Positions 26,452 to 35,421 of a stretch of 64,000 nt of DNA are shown here, in pieces. This DNA comes from Cryobacterium mannosilyticum (GTDB taxonomy: Bacteria; Actinomycetota; Actinomycetes; Actinomycetales; Microbacteriaceae). The notes under the pieces were generated by a model that saw only the letters and a program-made list of their open reading frames with translations, was not told the origin of the DNA and ran no database searches. The stretch is from NCBI RefSeq assembly GCF_004402705.1, contig NZ_SOFM01000026.1:5020-69019 (forward strand). Direction: 5' to 3'. Made by a program: the position numbers and the translations under genes. The stretch's first letter is position 1, and every line of letters starts with the position of its first letter.

Positions 26452-26547
26452 GGGGCTAACTCAGGAAATCCGGCGGATGCCCCGCCGCGCGGCCCGGAAT
26501 TCCGCCGCACGCGCCCGGTGGCTTCCGGAATCTCCTGAGTTAGCCCC
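26452..26547. repeat. 96-bp palindromic element, arms GGGGCTAACTCAGGA
   Basis: Arms GGGGCTAACTCAGGA (26452-26466) and TCCTGAGTTAGCCCC (26533-26547) are perfectly inverted, and pairing continues with a few mismatches into AATCCGG/CCGGAAT. The 13-base core of the arm is identical to the element at 15671-15762. It lies between xylA and xylB, so a hairpin here could attenuate or stabilise their shared transcript. Confidence 0.88.
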
Positions 26548-26645
26548 CCGCCGCAGCCCCGCCGCAGCCCCGCGACAGCCCCGGCGCAGACCGACCCGCA
26601 GCACACCCCCACTGAGAACGTCCCATTGAGCGGAGAATCAAAGCC

Positions 26646-28166
26646 ATGTCACTGGTTGCCGGAGTCGACTCGTCGACGCAGAGTTGCAAGGTCGTCATCC
26701 GGGATGCCGCAACGGGCGCCCTCGTGCGGAGCGGGCGGGCTTCGCATCCGGACGGCACCGAGGTCGATCCGGAGCAGTGGTGGGACGCGCTGCACGCCGC
26801 CCTCGCCGACGCCGGCGGGCTCGCGGATGTCGCCGCCCTCTCGATCGCGGCGCAGCAGCACGGCATGGTCGCGCTGGACGGCGACGGCGAGGTCATCCGC
26901 CCGGCCCTGCTCTGGAACGACACCCGCAGCGCCCCGGCCGCGGCCGACCTCGTCGCCGAGGTGGGCGCCACCGAATACGCTCGCCGCACCGGCGTCGTCC
27001 CCGTGGCCTCCTTCACCGCCACCAAGCTGCGCTGGCTCCGGGATGCCGAACCCGCCAACGCCCTGCGCGTCGCCGCCGTGGCGCTCCCGCACGACTGGCT
27101 CACCTGGCGGCTGCTCGGCTACGGCCCGGCCGGCCGAAGCCCGCTCGGTCCCGACCTCTCCGCCCTGACCACCGACCGGTCCGACGCGAGCGGCACCGGC
27201 TACTGGTCCCCGGTCACCGGCGACTACGACCTCGAGCTGTTCGAGCGCGCCCTCGGCCACGCCGCGGTCCTTCCCCGCGTGCTCGGCCCCGGCGCCACCG
27301 CCGGCACGACCGTGCACCTGCCGGCCCGTTCGAACGGAGAATTCGGCGACACGCCGGCATCCGTGGCGCGACACGCCGCCTCCGGCCAAGAAACTCCGCC
27401 TCAGGCACACACCGCCAGGGCCGACGTCCCGGCCGGGATCGTCGTCGGCGTCGGTGCGGGCGACAACGCCGGCGCCGCGCTCGGCCTCGGCGCATCCGAC
27501 GGCGACGTGATCGTGTCGATCGGCACGAGCGGCACCGTGTTCGCGGTGACCGACCACCCGGCGACGGATGCCTCCGGCACAGTCGCGGGATTCGCCGACG
27601 CCAGCGGGCTCTTCCTGCCCCTCGTCGCCACGCTCAACGCCGCCCGGGTGCTCGACGCCGTGCGCGGGCTGCTCGGCGTCGACCATGACGAGCTCGGCCG
27701 GCTCTCCCTCGACGCCGAGCCCGGTGCCGGCGGGCTTGTGCTCCAGCCTTACTTCGAGGGTGAGCGCACCCCGAACCTGCCCGACGCGACCGCCACCCTG
27801 TTCGGCCTGACCCTGGCCGGGGCGACCCGGCCGAACCTCGCCCGCGCGGCGGTCGAGGGGCTCCTCTGCGGGCTCGGCGACGGGCTCGACGCCGTGCGGG
27901 CCCAGGGCGTGGCGGTGACCCGCATCCTGCTGATCGGCGGTGCGGCCCAAAACCCGGCCGTGCGCACGATCGCCGCCCAGCTGTTCGAGAACCCGGTCAT
28001 AGTGCCGGCCCCCGGCGAGTATGTCGCGGACGGCGCCGCCGTTCAGGCGGCCTGGGCACTCGCCGATCACCGGCCGGACTGGCCGCTGTCCATCGCCGCC
28101 CAGCCGGCGCAAGACTTCCAGCCTGTCATCCGAGCACAGTACGCGGCGCACCGGGTCACCGGCTGA
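26646..28166 (+). CDS. xylB: Xylulokinase
   Basis: FGGY-family kinase, 506 aa, phosphorylating D-xylulose with ATP. The N-terminal ATPase phosphate loop is VAGVDSSTQSCKVVI. AAQQHGMVALD is the xylulokinase substrate loop with its His. The C-terminal half carries VIVSIGTSGTVFAV and, near the end, LIGGAAQNPAVRTI (adenosine motif). It contains a short extra stretch between PGATAGTTVHLPARSNGEFG and GVGAGDNAGAALGLG with ASGQETPPQAHTARAD, which may be a lineage insert. Its product xylulose-5-phosphate is the substrate for the phosphoketolase encoded at 2499-4964. Confidence 0.96.
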   Translation: MSLVAGVDSSTQSCKVVIRDAATGALVRSGRASHPDGTEVDPEQWWDALHAALADAGGLADVAALSIAAQQHGMVALDGDGEVIRPALLWNDTRSAPAAADLVAEVGATEYARRTGVVPVASFTATKLRWLRDAEPANALRVAAVALPHDWLTWRLLGYGPAGRSPLGPDLSALTTDRSDASGTGYWSPVTGDYDLELFERALGHAAVLPRVLGPGATAGTTVHLPARSNGEFGDTPASVARHAASGQETPPQAHTARADVPAGIVVGVGAGDNAGAALGLGASDGDVIVSIGTSGTVFAVTDHPATDASGTVAGFADASGLFLPLVATLNAARVLDAVRGLLGVDHDELGRLSLDAEPGAGGLVLQPYFEGERTPNLPDATATLFGLTLAGATRPNLARAAVEGLLCGLGDGLDAVRAQGVAVTRILLIGGAAQNPAVRTIAAQLFENPVIVPAPGEYVADGAAVQAAWALADHRPDWPLSIAAQPAQDFQPVIRAQYAAHRVTG

Positions 28167-28197
28167 CCCGCCCGTTCCGCCCTCCGCCCGCGGCGGG

Positions 28198-29196
28198 TCA
28201 CTCCAGCGCGCGGATGCTCCAGCTCGCCCGATGTGACGCCCCCGGCGCCAGGCGGATCAGGTCGGTCCCGGAATTGAAGGCATCCGGCGGGCATGTCATC
28301 GGTTCGACGGCCAGTCCCAGACGGTTGAGTCCCGGGGCAGGCAGATCGGCCGTGTGAATCTGCAGCCACCCGCACTCGGGGCCGAAACTCATCGCCACCC
28401 CACGGCCGCACACTTCCCTCAGCTCGACGGTTGCCAGGCCAGTGCCGAGCTCGGCACTGAGGCTTCCCCCGACCAGTCCATCGCGGCCGGACCCCTTCCT
28501 CGCCGGCTCTCGCACGATCCCGGTGAAGGCATGGTCGATCTTGGTGGCGCCGATCGAGCGGGGCCTGCGAAAGTCGAATGATCCGTCGGGACCGTCGGCG
28601 ACCTCGGCGAGACCAGCGGGCAGCAGCCGATCGGGCGTGACGCGCAGGTAGCTGTCGGCCGGAAGGGTGAGCAGCCAGCTGTCGAGCGGCGAGTCCCCCG
28701 CCCTGAGGTAGGGGTGCGGGCACACTCCATAGGGCGCCGTGCCTCCGCCGACGTTCGTAGCCTCGACGGTCGTCGTGAGCCCGTCGGGGCCGAGCTCATA
28801 CCGGGCGACCAGATCCAGGTCGAACGGGTAGCCGGCGCTTGACGGCAGCCGGAGCCCGAGGACGACCTCTGCCGTGGTTCGTTCGAGTAGCCGCCAGTTC
28901 CGGTCGAAGACGAGCCCGTGCAGGGCGCACTCCCGGCCCGGTTCGTTGACCGGCAGCTGCCGGTCGACACCGTCGACCGGGTAACGACCCGAGGCGATCC
29001 GGTTGGGCCAGGGCGCAGCGAGGGCGCCGCGGAAGTTCGGCATCGGCTCGTCGGCGGGGAAGCCGACGATCAGGTCCCGCCCGTCGTGCTGAAGCAATCG
29101 CAGGCCAGCCCCGGTCCCGGTCACCACGGCCCGGTACCCGTGCCACTCGAACTCGTACTGGATGCCGTTCGCCGAGACCCCGGCCACAAGCGTCAC
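28198..29196 (-). CDS. Aldose 1-epimerase (galactose mutarotase family)
   Basis: About 332 aa, interconverting alpha and beta anomers of free sugars. Catalytic His residues sit in ECALHGLVFDRNWR and VCPHPYLRAG, and the base Glu in GLAVEPMTCPPDAF. These match the YphB-like aldose-epimerase subgroup. A GTG start at 29196, whose GTGA overlaps the arabinofuranosidase TGA, was preferred; another in-frame GTG at 29223 would overlap by 31 bases. Being coupled behind abfA, it probably equilibrates arabinose or xylose anomers released from oligosaccharides. Confidence 0.9.
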   Translation of the reverse strand: MTLVAGVSANGIQYEFEWHGYRAVVTGTGAGLRLLQHDGRDLIVGFPADEPMPNFRGALAAPWPNRIASGRYPVDGVDRQLPVNEPGRECALHGLVFDRNWRLLERTTAEVVLGLRLPSSAGYPFDLDLVARYELGPDGLTTTVEATNVGGGTAPYGVCPHPYLRAGDSPLDSWLLTLPADSYLRVTPDRLLPAGLAEVADGPDGSFDFRRPRSIGATKIDHAFTGIVREPARKGSGRDGLVGGSLSAELGTGLATVELREVCGRGVAMSFGPECGWLQIHTADLPAPGLNRLGLAVEPMTCPPDAFNSGTDLIRLAPGASHRASWSIRALE

Positions 29197-30710
29197 TCCG
29201 TCCGTAGCGCCAGCGCCGTCCACGACACCGGCGGCAGGGTCAGAGTGACCACGCCTGTGCCGAGCGCGGCGGATGCGTTCACTTCCAGCCCTACGCGGTC
29301 GCGCGCGTCAAGCGTGTTCGCAGCGTAGACATCCGCGTCGGTCAGCGTCTGGACGTCGACGATCCCGACCGGGCCGAGAGCGGCGATGTCGATCGTGATC
29401 AGGGCGTCCTCGGTCTGCGAACGATTCACCAGGAAGACGGATGTCGCCCCGCTCGTCGCATCGTGCGTCGCCACCGCGTCGACCAGCGGCACGGTCCCGT
29501 ACACGGCGGTGTCGTAGCTGTCCGCCTCGAGCTTCACCTCGAGCGTGACCCCGGTGGCAAGCCGCGAAGTGAGGGCGAACGGGAAGAACGTGCTCTGCCG
29601 CCAGGCCGGGCCGTTCGGCTCGGTCATGATCGGCGCGATCACGTTGACCAACTGCGCCAACGACGCGCTCGTCACCCGGTCCGCATGCTTGAGCAGCGAA
29701 ATCAGCAGGCTGCCGAACACCACGGCATCCGCCACCGTGTACGCGTCCTCGAGCAGGCGCGGCGCGACCGGCCAGTTGTCGATCCCGGTGATCTTGTCGA
29801 CACCCTCGAACCTGTCGATGTACCAGACGTTCCACTCGTCGAAGGAGATGTTGATGGTCTTGTCGCTGCCGTTGACGGCCTTCACATGGTCGGCCGTGGC
29901 GACCACCGATTCGATGAACCGGTCCATGTTCACGCCGGAGGCCAGGAACGATCCGAGGTCGCCGTCCTTCTCTTCGTAGTAGGCGTGGCAGGAAATGTAG
30001 TCCACGTCGTCGTAGGTGTGGCCGAGCACGACGCGCTCCCACTCGCCGAAGGTCGGCATCTGTGCGCTCGACGACCCGCAGACAACCAGCTCGATCGACG
30101 GGTCTAGCTGGCGCATTCCCTTCGCGGTGCGCGAGGCGATCTTGCCGTAATCATCGGCCGAGCGGTGGCCGAGCTGCCACGGCCCGTCCATCTCGTTGCC
30201 CAGGCACCACATCTTGATGCCGAAGGCATCCCGTTTTCCGTTCTTGATCCGCTGCTCAGCGAGGGCGGTGCCATTGCCGAGGTTGGCGTACTCGAGCAGG
30301 TCCAGGGCCTCGGCCACACCCCGGGTGCCGAGGTTGACAGCGAGCATGAGTTCACTGCCGACCTTCTCGAGCCATGACGAGAACTCGTGCAGGCCGATCT
30401 GGTTGGTCTCGGTGGAATGCCAGGCCAGGTCCAGCCGCGTGGGGCGCTCGGCCCGCGGCCCGACGCTGTCCTCCCAGCGGAAGCCGGAGACGAAATTGCC
30501 GCCGGGGTACCGGATCGCAGAGACGCCAAGCTCCTTGACAAGGTCGATGACGTCTTCGCGGAAGCCCTCAGCGTCGGCCGTGGGGTGTCCTGGCTCGTAG
30601 ATGCCGTCGTAGACACACCGGCCGAGGTGTTCGACGAACGATCCGAAGAGGCGACGGTTGATGGCTCCGACCTGGAAGTGAGGGTCGAGGGTCAGGCGAG
30701 CGGTAGACAT
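29193..30710 (-). CDS. abfA: Alpha-L-arabinofuranosidase, GH51
   Basis: 505 aa without a signal peptide, hence cytoplasmic, removing terminal arabinofuranose from arabinoxylan or arabinan oligomers. The N-terminal signature is NRRLFGSFVEHLGRCVYDGI. The acid/base Glu is in CLGNEMDGPW (E173) and the nucleophile Glu in ISFDEWNVWY (E292). The C-terminal region forms the usual beta-sandwich. It follows the permease genes on the minus strand (70-base gap) and overlaps the epimerase start, placing it in the arabinose ABC operon under the LacI operators at 34249-34273. Confidence 0.96.
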   Translation of the reverse strand: MSTARLTLDPHFQVGAINRRLFGSFVEHLGRCVYDGIYEPGHPTADAEGFREDVIDLVKELGVSAIRYPGGNFVSGFRWEDSVGPRAERPTRLDLAWHSTETNQIGLHEFSSWLEKVGSELMLAVNLGTRGVAEALDLLEYANLGNGTALAEQRIKNGKRDAFGIKMWCLGNEMDGPWQLGHRSADDYGKIASRTAKGMRQLDPSIELVVCGSSSAQMPTFGEWERVVLGHTYDDVDYISCHAYYEEKDGDLGSFLASGVNMDRFIESVVATADHVKAVNGSDKTINISFDEWNVWYIDRFEGVDKITGIDNWPVAPRLLEDAYTVADAVVFGSLLISLLKHADRVTSASLAQLVNVIAPIMTEPNGPAWRQSTFFPFALTSRLATGVTLEVKLEADSYDTAVYGTVPLVDAVATHDATSGATSVFLVNRSQTEDALITIDIAALGPVGIVDVQTLTDADVYAANTLDARDRVGLEVNASAALGTGVVTLTLPPVSWTALALRTE

Positions 30711-30780
30711 GGGGTTTCTTTCATCGTGCGGGTCAGGTGGAAAAGAATGAGAAACGGATGCCCGGGGCCGGGATCGGCGA

Positions 30781-31719
30781 CTACTTGAGCGCGCCGAGGG
30801 ACAGGCCGCCCTGCCAGTACTTCTGCAGGGAGAGGAATGCGATGATGAGCGGCAGCACCGAGACGAAAGCGCCCGTGACGATCAGGTTCCAGACCTGCTC
30901 GCCGCCGGCCCCGGCGTTCGAGAGCGCCTGCCAGTTGTTCAATCCCACGGTCACAGGCAGCAGGTTCGGGTCGCTGAGCACGGCCAGCGGCAGGAAAAAG
31001 TTGTTCCAGGTGCCGACCACGGAGAGCAGCAGTACGGTGACGATCGCCGGCCGCAGGAGCGGCAACGCCACCTGGAAGAAGGTTCGCAACTCACCGGCTC
31101 CGTCGACTCGGGCAGCGTCGAGCAGTTCGTCTGGAATCGCGTCCTGGGTGTACACCCGCATCAGGTAGACGCCGAAGGGGCTCAGGAGCGAGGGCAGGAT
31201 GACCGCCCAGATCGTGTTGACGAGGCCGATGTTGCTCAGCAGAACGAAGGTCGGGATGACAAGTGCGGTCATAGGCACCATCACGGCGCCGAGCAGCAAC
31301 GAGAAGAACGCGTTGCGGCCCCGAAACCGGTATTTGGCGAACCCGTAGCCGGCCAGCACCGCAAGTATTGTTGCGCCGACGCCGCCGGTGATCGCGTAGA
31401 AGAACGAGTTTCCCAGCCAACGCCAGTAGATCCCGCCCTGGTGTTCGAACAGCCCGGCAATGTTGCTGAACAGGTTGAAGTCCTTGTCGAACCAGAGCGG
31501 GCCGCCGGTGCCGCTGAACAGCCCCGACGTGTCCTTGGTCGCGGCGACGGCCAACCACCACAGTGGGGTGATGAAGTAGATCACCAGCACGAGCAGCAGC
31601 ACGTGCGACCCGATCCGTCGGCCGCCGTCGCGGCCCGAGTTGCGCGGTCGCACGATCACGGTGGGGCCGATGCCGGCCGGATCCGACGGGGCATCCGGCC
31701 GGGGCGTGAGAATGGCCAT
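30781..31719 (-). CDS. Sugar ABC transporter permease, CUT1 second subunit (AraQ/MalG type)
   Basis: 312 aa with six membrane helices and a long basic N-terminus (MAILTPRPDAPSDPAGIG). The EAA loop reads ELLDAARVDGAGELRTFFQV. The C-terminus ends LQKYWQGGLSLGALK, the classic MalG/AraQ tail. The start ATG shares a base with the TAA of the first permease, so the two are coupled. It imports an arabino-oligosaccharide or arabinose judging from abfA next door (inference). Confidence 0.93.
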   Translation of the reverse strand: MAILTPRPDAPSDPAGIGPTVIVRPRNSGRDGGRRIGSHVLLLVLVIYFITPLWWLAVAATKDTSGLFSGTGGPLWFDKDFNLFSNIAGLFEHQGGIYWRWLGNSFFYAITGGVGATILAVLAGYGFAKYRFRGRNAFFSLLLGAVMVPMTALVIPTFVLLSNIGLVNTIWAVILPSLLSPFGVYLMRVYTQDAIPDELLDAARVDGAGELRTFFQVALPLLRPAIVTVLLLSVVGTWNNFFLPLAVLSDPNLLPVTVGLNNWQALSNAGAGGEQVWNLIVTGAFVSVLPLIIAFLSLQKYWQGGLSLGALK

Positions 31720-32675
31720 TATTTGAGTCCGCTCTGCTTGCGGGTGACGAAGAGGAAGAGGTAGGAGCCGATGAAGACCACGATTCCGAGCGAGAACGAG
31801 ATCGCCGAGGCGTAGTTGAACTGGCTGTAGGAGAACGCGAGCGAATAGGCGTACATGTTCGGGGTGTACGAGACCGGAATGGCACCCTGGGCGACGGCGC
31901 GCAGCACCTGCGGTTCGGTGAAGAACTGCAGAGTGCCGATCAGGGAGAAGATCAGCACCATGACCATCGACGAGGAGATCATGGGTACCTTGACCCGGAG
32001 GGCGATCTGGCGACCGTTCGCGCCGTCCAGGCGCGCGGCCTCATAGATTGCCGGGTCGATGCCGCGGAGGGCGGCGTAGATGATGATCATGTAGTACCCG
32101 GCCCACTGCCAGGTCACGATGTTGACCAGGCTCGCGAAAATGCTCCCTTTCGCCAGGAAGTCGGGCGCTGCCAGCCCGATGAGGCCGAAGATGTCGGTTG
32201 CGGGACCGAACCGGGGGCTGTACAGGAATCCCCACATCAGCGCGCCGATCACGACGGGGATGGCGTAGGGCACGAAGATCATCAGCCGGGAGAACTTCGA
32301 CAGCGCGGTGGAAAGATTGTCGAGGACGAGCGCGGCAACGAGCGCGACGATCATCTGGGCGGGGATCATAATCAGAGCGAACTGACCGACCCGGCCGAGG
32401 CCACCCAGGAAGATCGGGTCGCTGAACGCTTTGACGTAGTTCGCCAGCCCGGTGAACGTCGTGCCCGTGGCGAGGGTGTTCGTCTGCAGGCTCATCCAGA
32501 ACGCGTAGGCGAGCGGCGCGACGAGAAAAGTGAGGAAGACGACCCCGAACGGGGCCACGAAGAGCCAGCCCCACCTCTGGCGCTTGCGGTCCATCCGGTC
32601 GATGCCGGTTCGTCGCGGCGCGCGTCTCGGAGGCGACAATGCCTTCTTCGCGTTTGCCGCGGTCGTGAGTGCCAT
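31719..32675 (-). CDS. Sugar ABC transporter permease, CUT1 first subunit (AraP/MalF type)
   Basis: 318 aa with six predicted helices. The EAA loop IYEAARLDGANGRQIALRVK, preceded by AALRGIDPA, identifies a binding-protein-dependent permease of the sugar (CUT1) class. The N-terminus is basic (RRAPRRTGIDRMDRKRQRWG). It lies between the binding-protein gene (100-base gap) and the second permease. No ATPase gene is present in this operon, so the pair presumably shares a general ATPase such as MsiK encoded elsewhere (inference from known actinobacterial practice). Confidence 0.93.
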   Translation of the reverse strand: MALTTAANAKKALSPPRRAPRRTGIDRMDRKRQRWGWLFVAPFGVVFLTFLVAPLAYAFWMSLQTNTLATGTTFTGLANYVKAFSDPIFLGGLGRVGQFALIMIPAQMIVALVAALVLDNLSTALSKFSRLMIFVPYAIPVVIGALMWGFLYSPRFGPATDIFGLIGLAAPDFLAKGSIFASLVNIVTWQWAGYYMIIIYAALRGIDPAIYEAARLDGANGRQIALRVKVPMISSSMVMVLIFSLIGTLQFFTEPQVLRAVAQGAIPVSYTPNMYAYSLAFSYSQFNYASAISFSLGIVVFIGSYLFLFVTRKQSGLK

Positions 32676-32775
32676 GTTCGTGTCCTTTGCTGGGCTGCCG
32701 GGGCAGAGCGTGAGGTGCTGCCGACCGGTGGTGGTCGACCGACCGGCAGCGGGGACGGCTGGATCGCCGGATGAC

Positions 32776-34116
32776 CTACTTGGCGACGGTGAAGCCCTGT
32801 TCCGTCGCGTACTTGACGAGGCTGGCCTGGAGGTCGTCGAGGGCCTTCGAACCGTCCTGCTCGCCCTGCACCATCGAGTAGAGCTCTTCGGTCAGCTGGT
32901 CGTACGCGTAGTTCTGGAACGGACTGAAGGTGGCGCCTGTGTAGCCGGCAGCCGCATTCAGGAAGACTTCCTTATTGATCTGCTGCCCGCCGAAGAAGGG
33001 GTACTCGAGGTTGGTGAAGTAGTCCGAATCGAGCATGGGCGTGTAGGAGGGAAACAGGGCTCCCTTTTCCACGCCGATCTTCCAGGCTTCGTCGGTGCCG
33101 AAGATTCCGATGGCGACCTCGGCCGCGAGCTTCTTGTCCGTGGCCTGGCTGGTCACTGCGAAGGTCGAGCCACCCCAGTTGACCTGGACCGGGTTGGCGG
33201 CGTCCCACTGTGGCAGCGGAGCGACGCGCCAGACGGCATCCGCGTCAGCGTCTGACAGGCCCTGCAGGTAGCCGGGGCCCCAGGCAGCGGCGAGGTAGAC
33301 GGCATAGGTGCCGTCGACGAGGCTCGTGTTGTAATCGGCGGTGAAGGCGTCGTCGGTGGTGACGAGGCCCTTCTGCACGAGGCCGTTCCAGTAGTTCAGC
33401 ACGTCTTTCGACCCCTGGTCGTTGACGGCGATGCCGACGTCGGTCGGGCTGGTCGAGTCATAAACGAACGGGACGGATCCGGCCTGGGCGAAGAGGGCCT
33501 GGTTGAATGCACGGCCGTTGGTCGGGAAGTTGACCAGGACCCCATCGGAGCCGGCCGTCTTCAAGGTCTGCGCGGCAGTCTCGAACTCGGCCCAGGTGGT
33601 GGGCACGGGAATCGAGTACTTGTCGAAGAGGTCCTTCCGATACAGCATGCCCATCGGGCCGCCGTCGACCGGGATGGCGTACACGGAATCGCCACTGGAG
33701 GCATCCTTCCAGGACCCATCTGTGTAGTTGGCCTTCACGTCATTGGCGCCGAACTCGGTGAGGTCGACGAGCGCCTTGCGAATGGTGAAGCTGGAGAGCA
33801 CCTCAGACTCCAGCATGACGACGTCGGGCGCACCTGATTTCGACTCGATCGCGGTGGAGAACTTGGTGTACTCGTCGTTGCCCTGGCCGGCGTTCGTCCA
33901 ACAGACCTGCACGTCCTCGTGGGTCTTGTTGAACAGGTCGACGACCTCTTCGAAGGCGGGATACCAGGCCCAGACGGTGACCTGCGGTGCGGTCTTGTTG
34001 ACGATCTTGTTCGTGCAGGACGCTTCCGTCTTGGCCGCGGTGCCGGCGGAGCATCCGGTGAGGGCGGCCGCGGCGACGGCAATGACGCCGATCGTGGCCA
34101 GGAGCTTGGTCTTCAT
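32776..34116 (-). CDS. Sugar-binding lipoprotein of CUT1 ABC transporter
   Basis: 446 aa. The signal peptide MKTKLLATIGVIAVAAAALT ends in lipobox LTGC, and the mature part is a type-2 extracellular solute-binding fold (SBP_bac_1) with VTVWAWYPAFEEVVDLFNKT and GQGNDEYTKFSTAIESKSGA. Candidate aromatic sugar-contact residues are plentiful. The ATG at 34116 begins the signal peptide; an in-frame ATG 11 codons earlier was rejected. It is the first gene of the operon after the LacI-type operators. Arabinose or arabino-oligosaccharides are the probable ligands because of the GH51 enzyme in the operon. Confidence 0.93.
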   Translation of the reverse strand: MKTKLLATIGVIAVAAAALTGCSAGTAAKTEASCTNKIVNKTAPQVTVWAWYPAFEEVVDLFNKTHEDVQVCWTNAGQGNDEYTKFSTAIESKSGAPDVVMLESEVLSSFTIRKALVDLTEFGANDVKANYTDGSWKDASSGDSVYAIPVDGGPMGMLYRKDLFDKYSIPVPTTWAEFETAAQTLKTAGSDGVLVNFPTNGRAFNQALFAQAGSVPFVYDSTSPTDVGIAVNDQGSKDVLNYWNGLVQKGLVTTDDAFTADYNTSLVDGTYAVYLAAAWGPGYLQGLSDADADAVWRVAPLPQWDAANPVQVNWGGSTFAVTSQATDKKLAAEVAIGIFGTDEAWKIGVEKGALFPSYTPMLDSDYFTNLEYPFFGGQQINKEVFLNAAAGYTGATFSPFQNYAYDQLTEELYSMVQGEQDGSKALDDLQASLVKYATEQGFTVAK

Positions 34117-34248
34117 GTCGTGTAGTTTCCTCTCACGGTGCGTGAACACCGTTGTTCAATGCTGTGGTCAGTGCCGGGGCGACTGAGTCATGCGGGAGAT
34201 GGTGCGTGGGACGAACCAACGCGAGAGGCGAGTCATCGTCGACGCGTT

Positions 34249-34307
34249 TACAACGTTGTAGGTAAACGTTGTAAATTCATCATGCGAGCCTGGCGACCCG
34301 CTGTCAA
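34249..34307 (-). promoter_or_regulatory. Arabinose operon promoter with two LacI-type operators
   Basis: On the minus strand, TTGACA (34307-34302) and CATGAT (34284-34279) are 17 bases apart. Just downstream, near the expected +1, lie GTAAACGTTGTA (34262-34273) and the perfect palindrome TACAACGTTGTA (34249-34260), 13 bases apart centre to centre. The perfect site recurs before lacI at 35423. Repression by the adjacent LacI protein, relieved by sugar, is the likely mode. Confidence 0.78.
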
Positions 34308-34349
34308 GTGAAATCGAAAGATTCGGCCGAACGAATCCCTGCGTGAGGA

Positions 34350-35369
34350 TCAGGCGGCGGCGTGGGCCGTGGACTCGCGTTCGACGATCCGGAAGTCGGC
34401 CAGGATCTCCCGTGGCGGCAGCGCCAGGTCGGTCGACGCGATGCGCTCCAGAAGCACCCGCACGGCCGTCTCGGCGATCTCCTCCCGACCCGGGTCGATC
34501 GTGGTCAGGGTCGGCAGACTGTACTGTGCCTCATCCAGGTCGTCGAAGCCGATGGCCGCGACATCCTTCGGGATACGCAATCCGGCCTCCTGCAGCACCC
34601 GCATGGCACCCAGGGTGAGGGTGTCGTTGAGCCCGAAAACCGCGTCGAAGTCCACTCCGGAGGCAAGCAACGCGCGCATCGCGTCGGCGCCGTTGGAGCG
34701 GTGCCACAGGGTCGTGTAACCGATCAAGGCAGGGTCGAACGGGATCCCCGCGGCCTCGAGCGCCTCGCGGTAACCGCGTAGGCGCAGGCCGGCCGACCCG
34801 ATGACCTCGCCTTCATGGGCGCCGACGACGGCGATCCGACGCCGTCCGAGTGCGATCAGGTGCTCCGTGGCGGCCCGGGCGGCATCGACGTTTCGCATGG
34901 TGACATGATCGGTCGGCCCGCCGAAGATCCGCTCGCCGAGGAGTACAAGCGGATAGCCCACCCGCAGGTATTCGGAATCGTCGCTGTCCATGCCCAGCGC
35001 GCTGAAGATCAGCCCGTCCGTGAGTTGGCGACGCGGGCTCGTGAGCAGCTCGACCTCGCGGGCGCGGTCGCCGCCGGTTTGTTCGATCAGCACAGTGACA
35101 CCGTGGCGTTCCGCAGAGCGGATCACAGCATCCGCCAGTTCTGCGAAGTAGCTCAGCGACAGCTCGGGAACGGCAAGTCCGATCACCCCGGTGCGCCCGG
35201 AGCGCAGGCTGCGGGCCGAGAGATTGGGCCGGTAGTCAAGCTCTGCGATCGCGTCGAGCACCCGCTGCTTGGTCGTCGGGCGGATGTGCGGGTAGTCGTT
35301 GATCACGTTGGAGACGGTCTTGATCGACACCCCGGCGATCCGGGCGACGTCGTGAAGCGTTGCCGCCAT
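34350..35369 (-). CDS. LacI-family transcriptional regulator of the arabinose cluster
   Basis: 339 aa. The N-terminal LacI helix-turn-helix reads TLHDVARIAGVSIKTVSNVI (residues 4-23) and the hinge helix has YRPNLSARSLRSGRTGVIGL. A periplasmic-binding-protein-like sensor follows, with GLNDTLTLGAMRVLQEAGLR and IGFDDLDEAQY in the usual places. The second in-frame ATG (MAATLHD) was used because GGGGA lies four bases before it. The palindrome TACAACGTTGTA occurs in front of both this gene and the transport operon, so it probably represses both. Confidence 0.94.
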   Translation of the reverse strand: MAATLHDVARIAGVSIKTVSNVINDYPHIRPTTKQRVLDAIAELDYRPNLSARSLRSGRTGVIGLAVPELSLSYFAELADAVIRSAERHGVTVLIEQTGGDRAREVELLTSPRRQLTDGLIFSALGMDSDDSEYLRVGYPLVLLGERIFGGPTDHVTMRNVDAARAATEHLIALGRRRIAVVGAHEGEVIGSAGLRLRGYREALEAAGIPFDPALIGYTTLWHRSNGADAMRALLASGVDFDAVFGLNDTLTLGAMRVLQEAGLRIPKDVAAIGFDDLDEAQYSLPTLTTIDPGREEIAETAVRVLLERIASTDLALPPREILADFRIVERESTAHAAA

Positions 35370-35421
35370 GAAGTCCCCGTTCATTCACTGACGGATGGTC
35401 GGCATCCGTTCTCTTCGCATG

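Noticed and set aside
26354..26645. Frameshifted or extended xylA reading through the C run
   Set aside because: xylA is complete with its normal C-terminus before the run. Translations beyond it are Ala/Pro/Arg low-complexity sequence.
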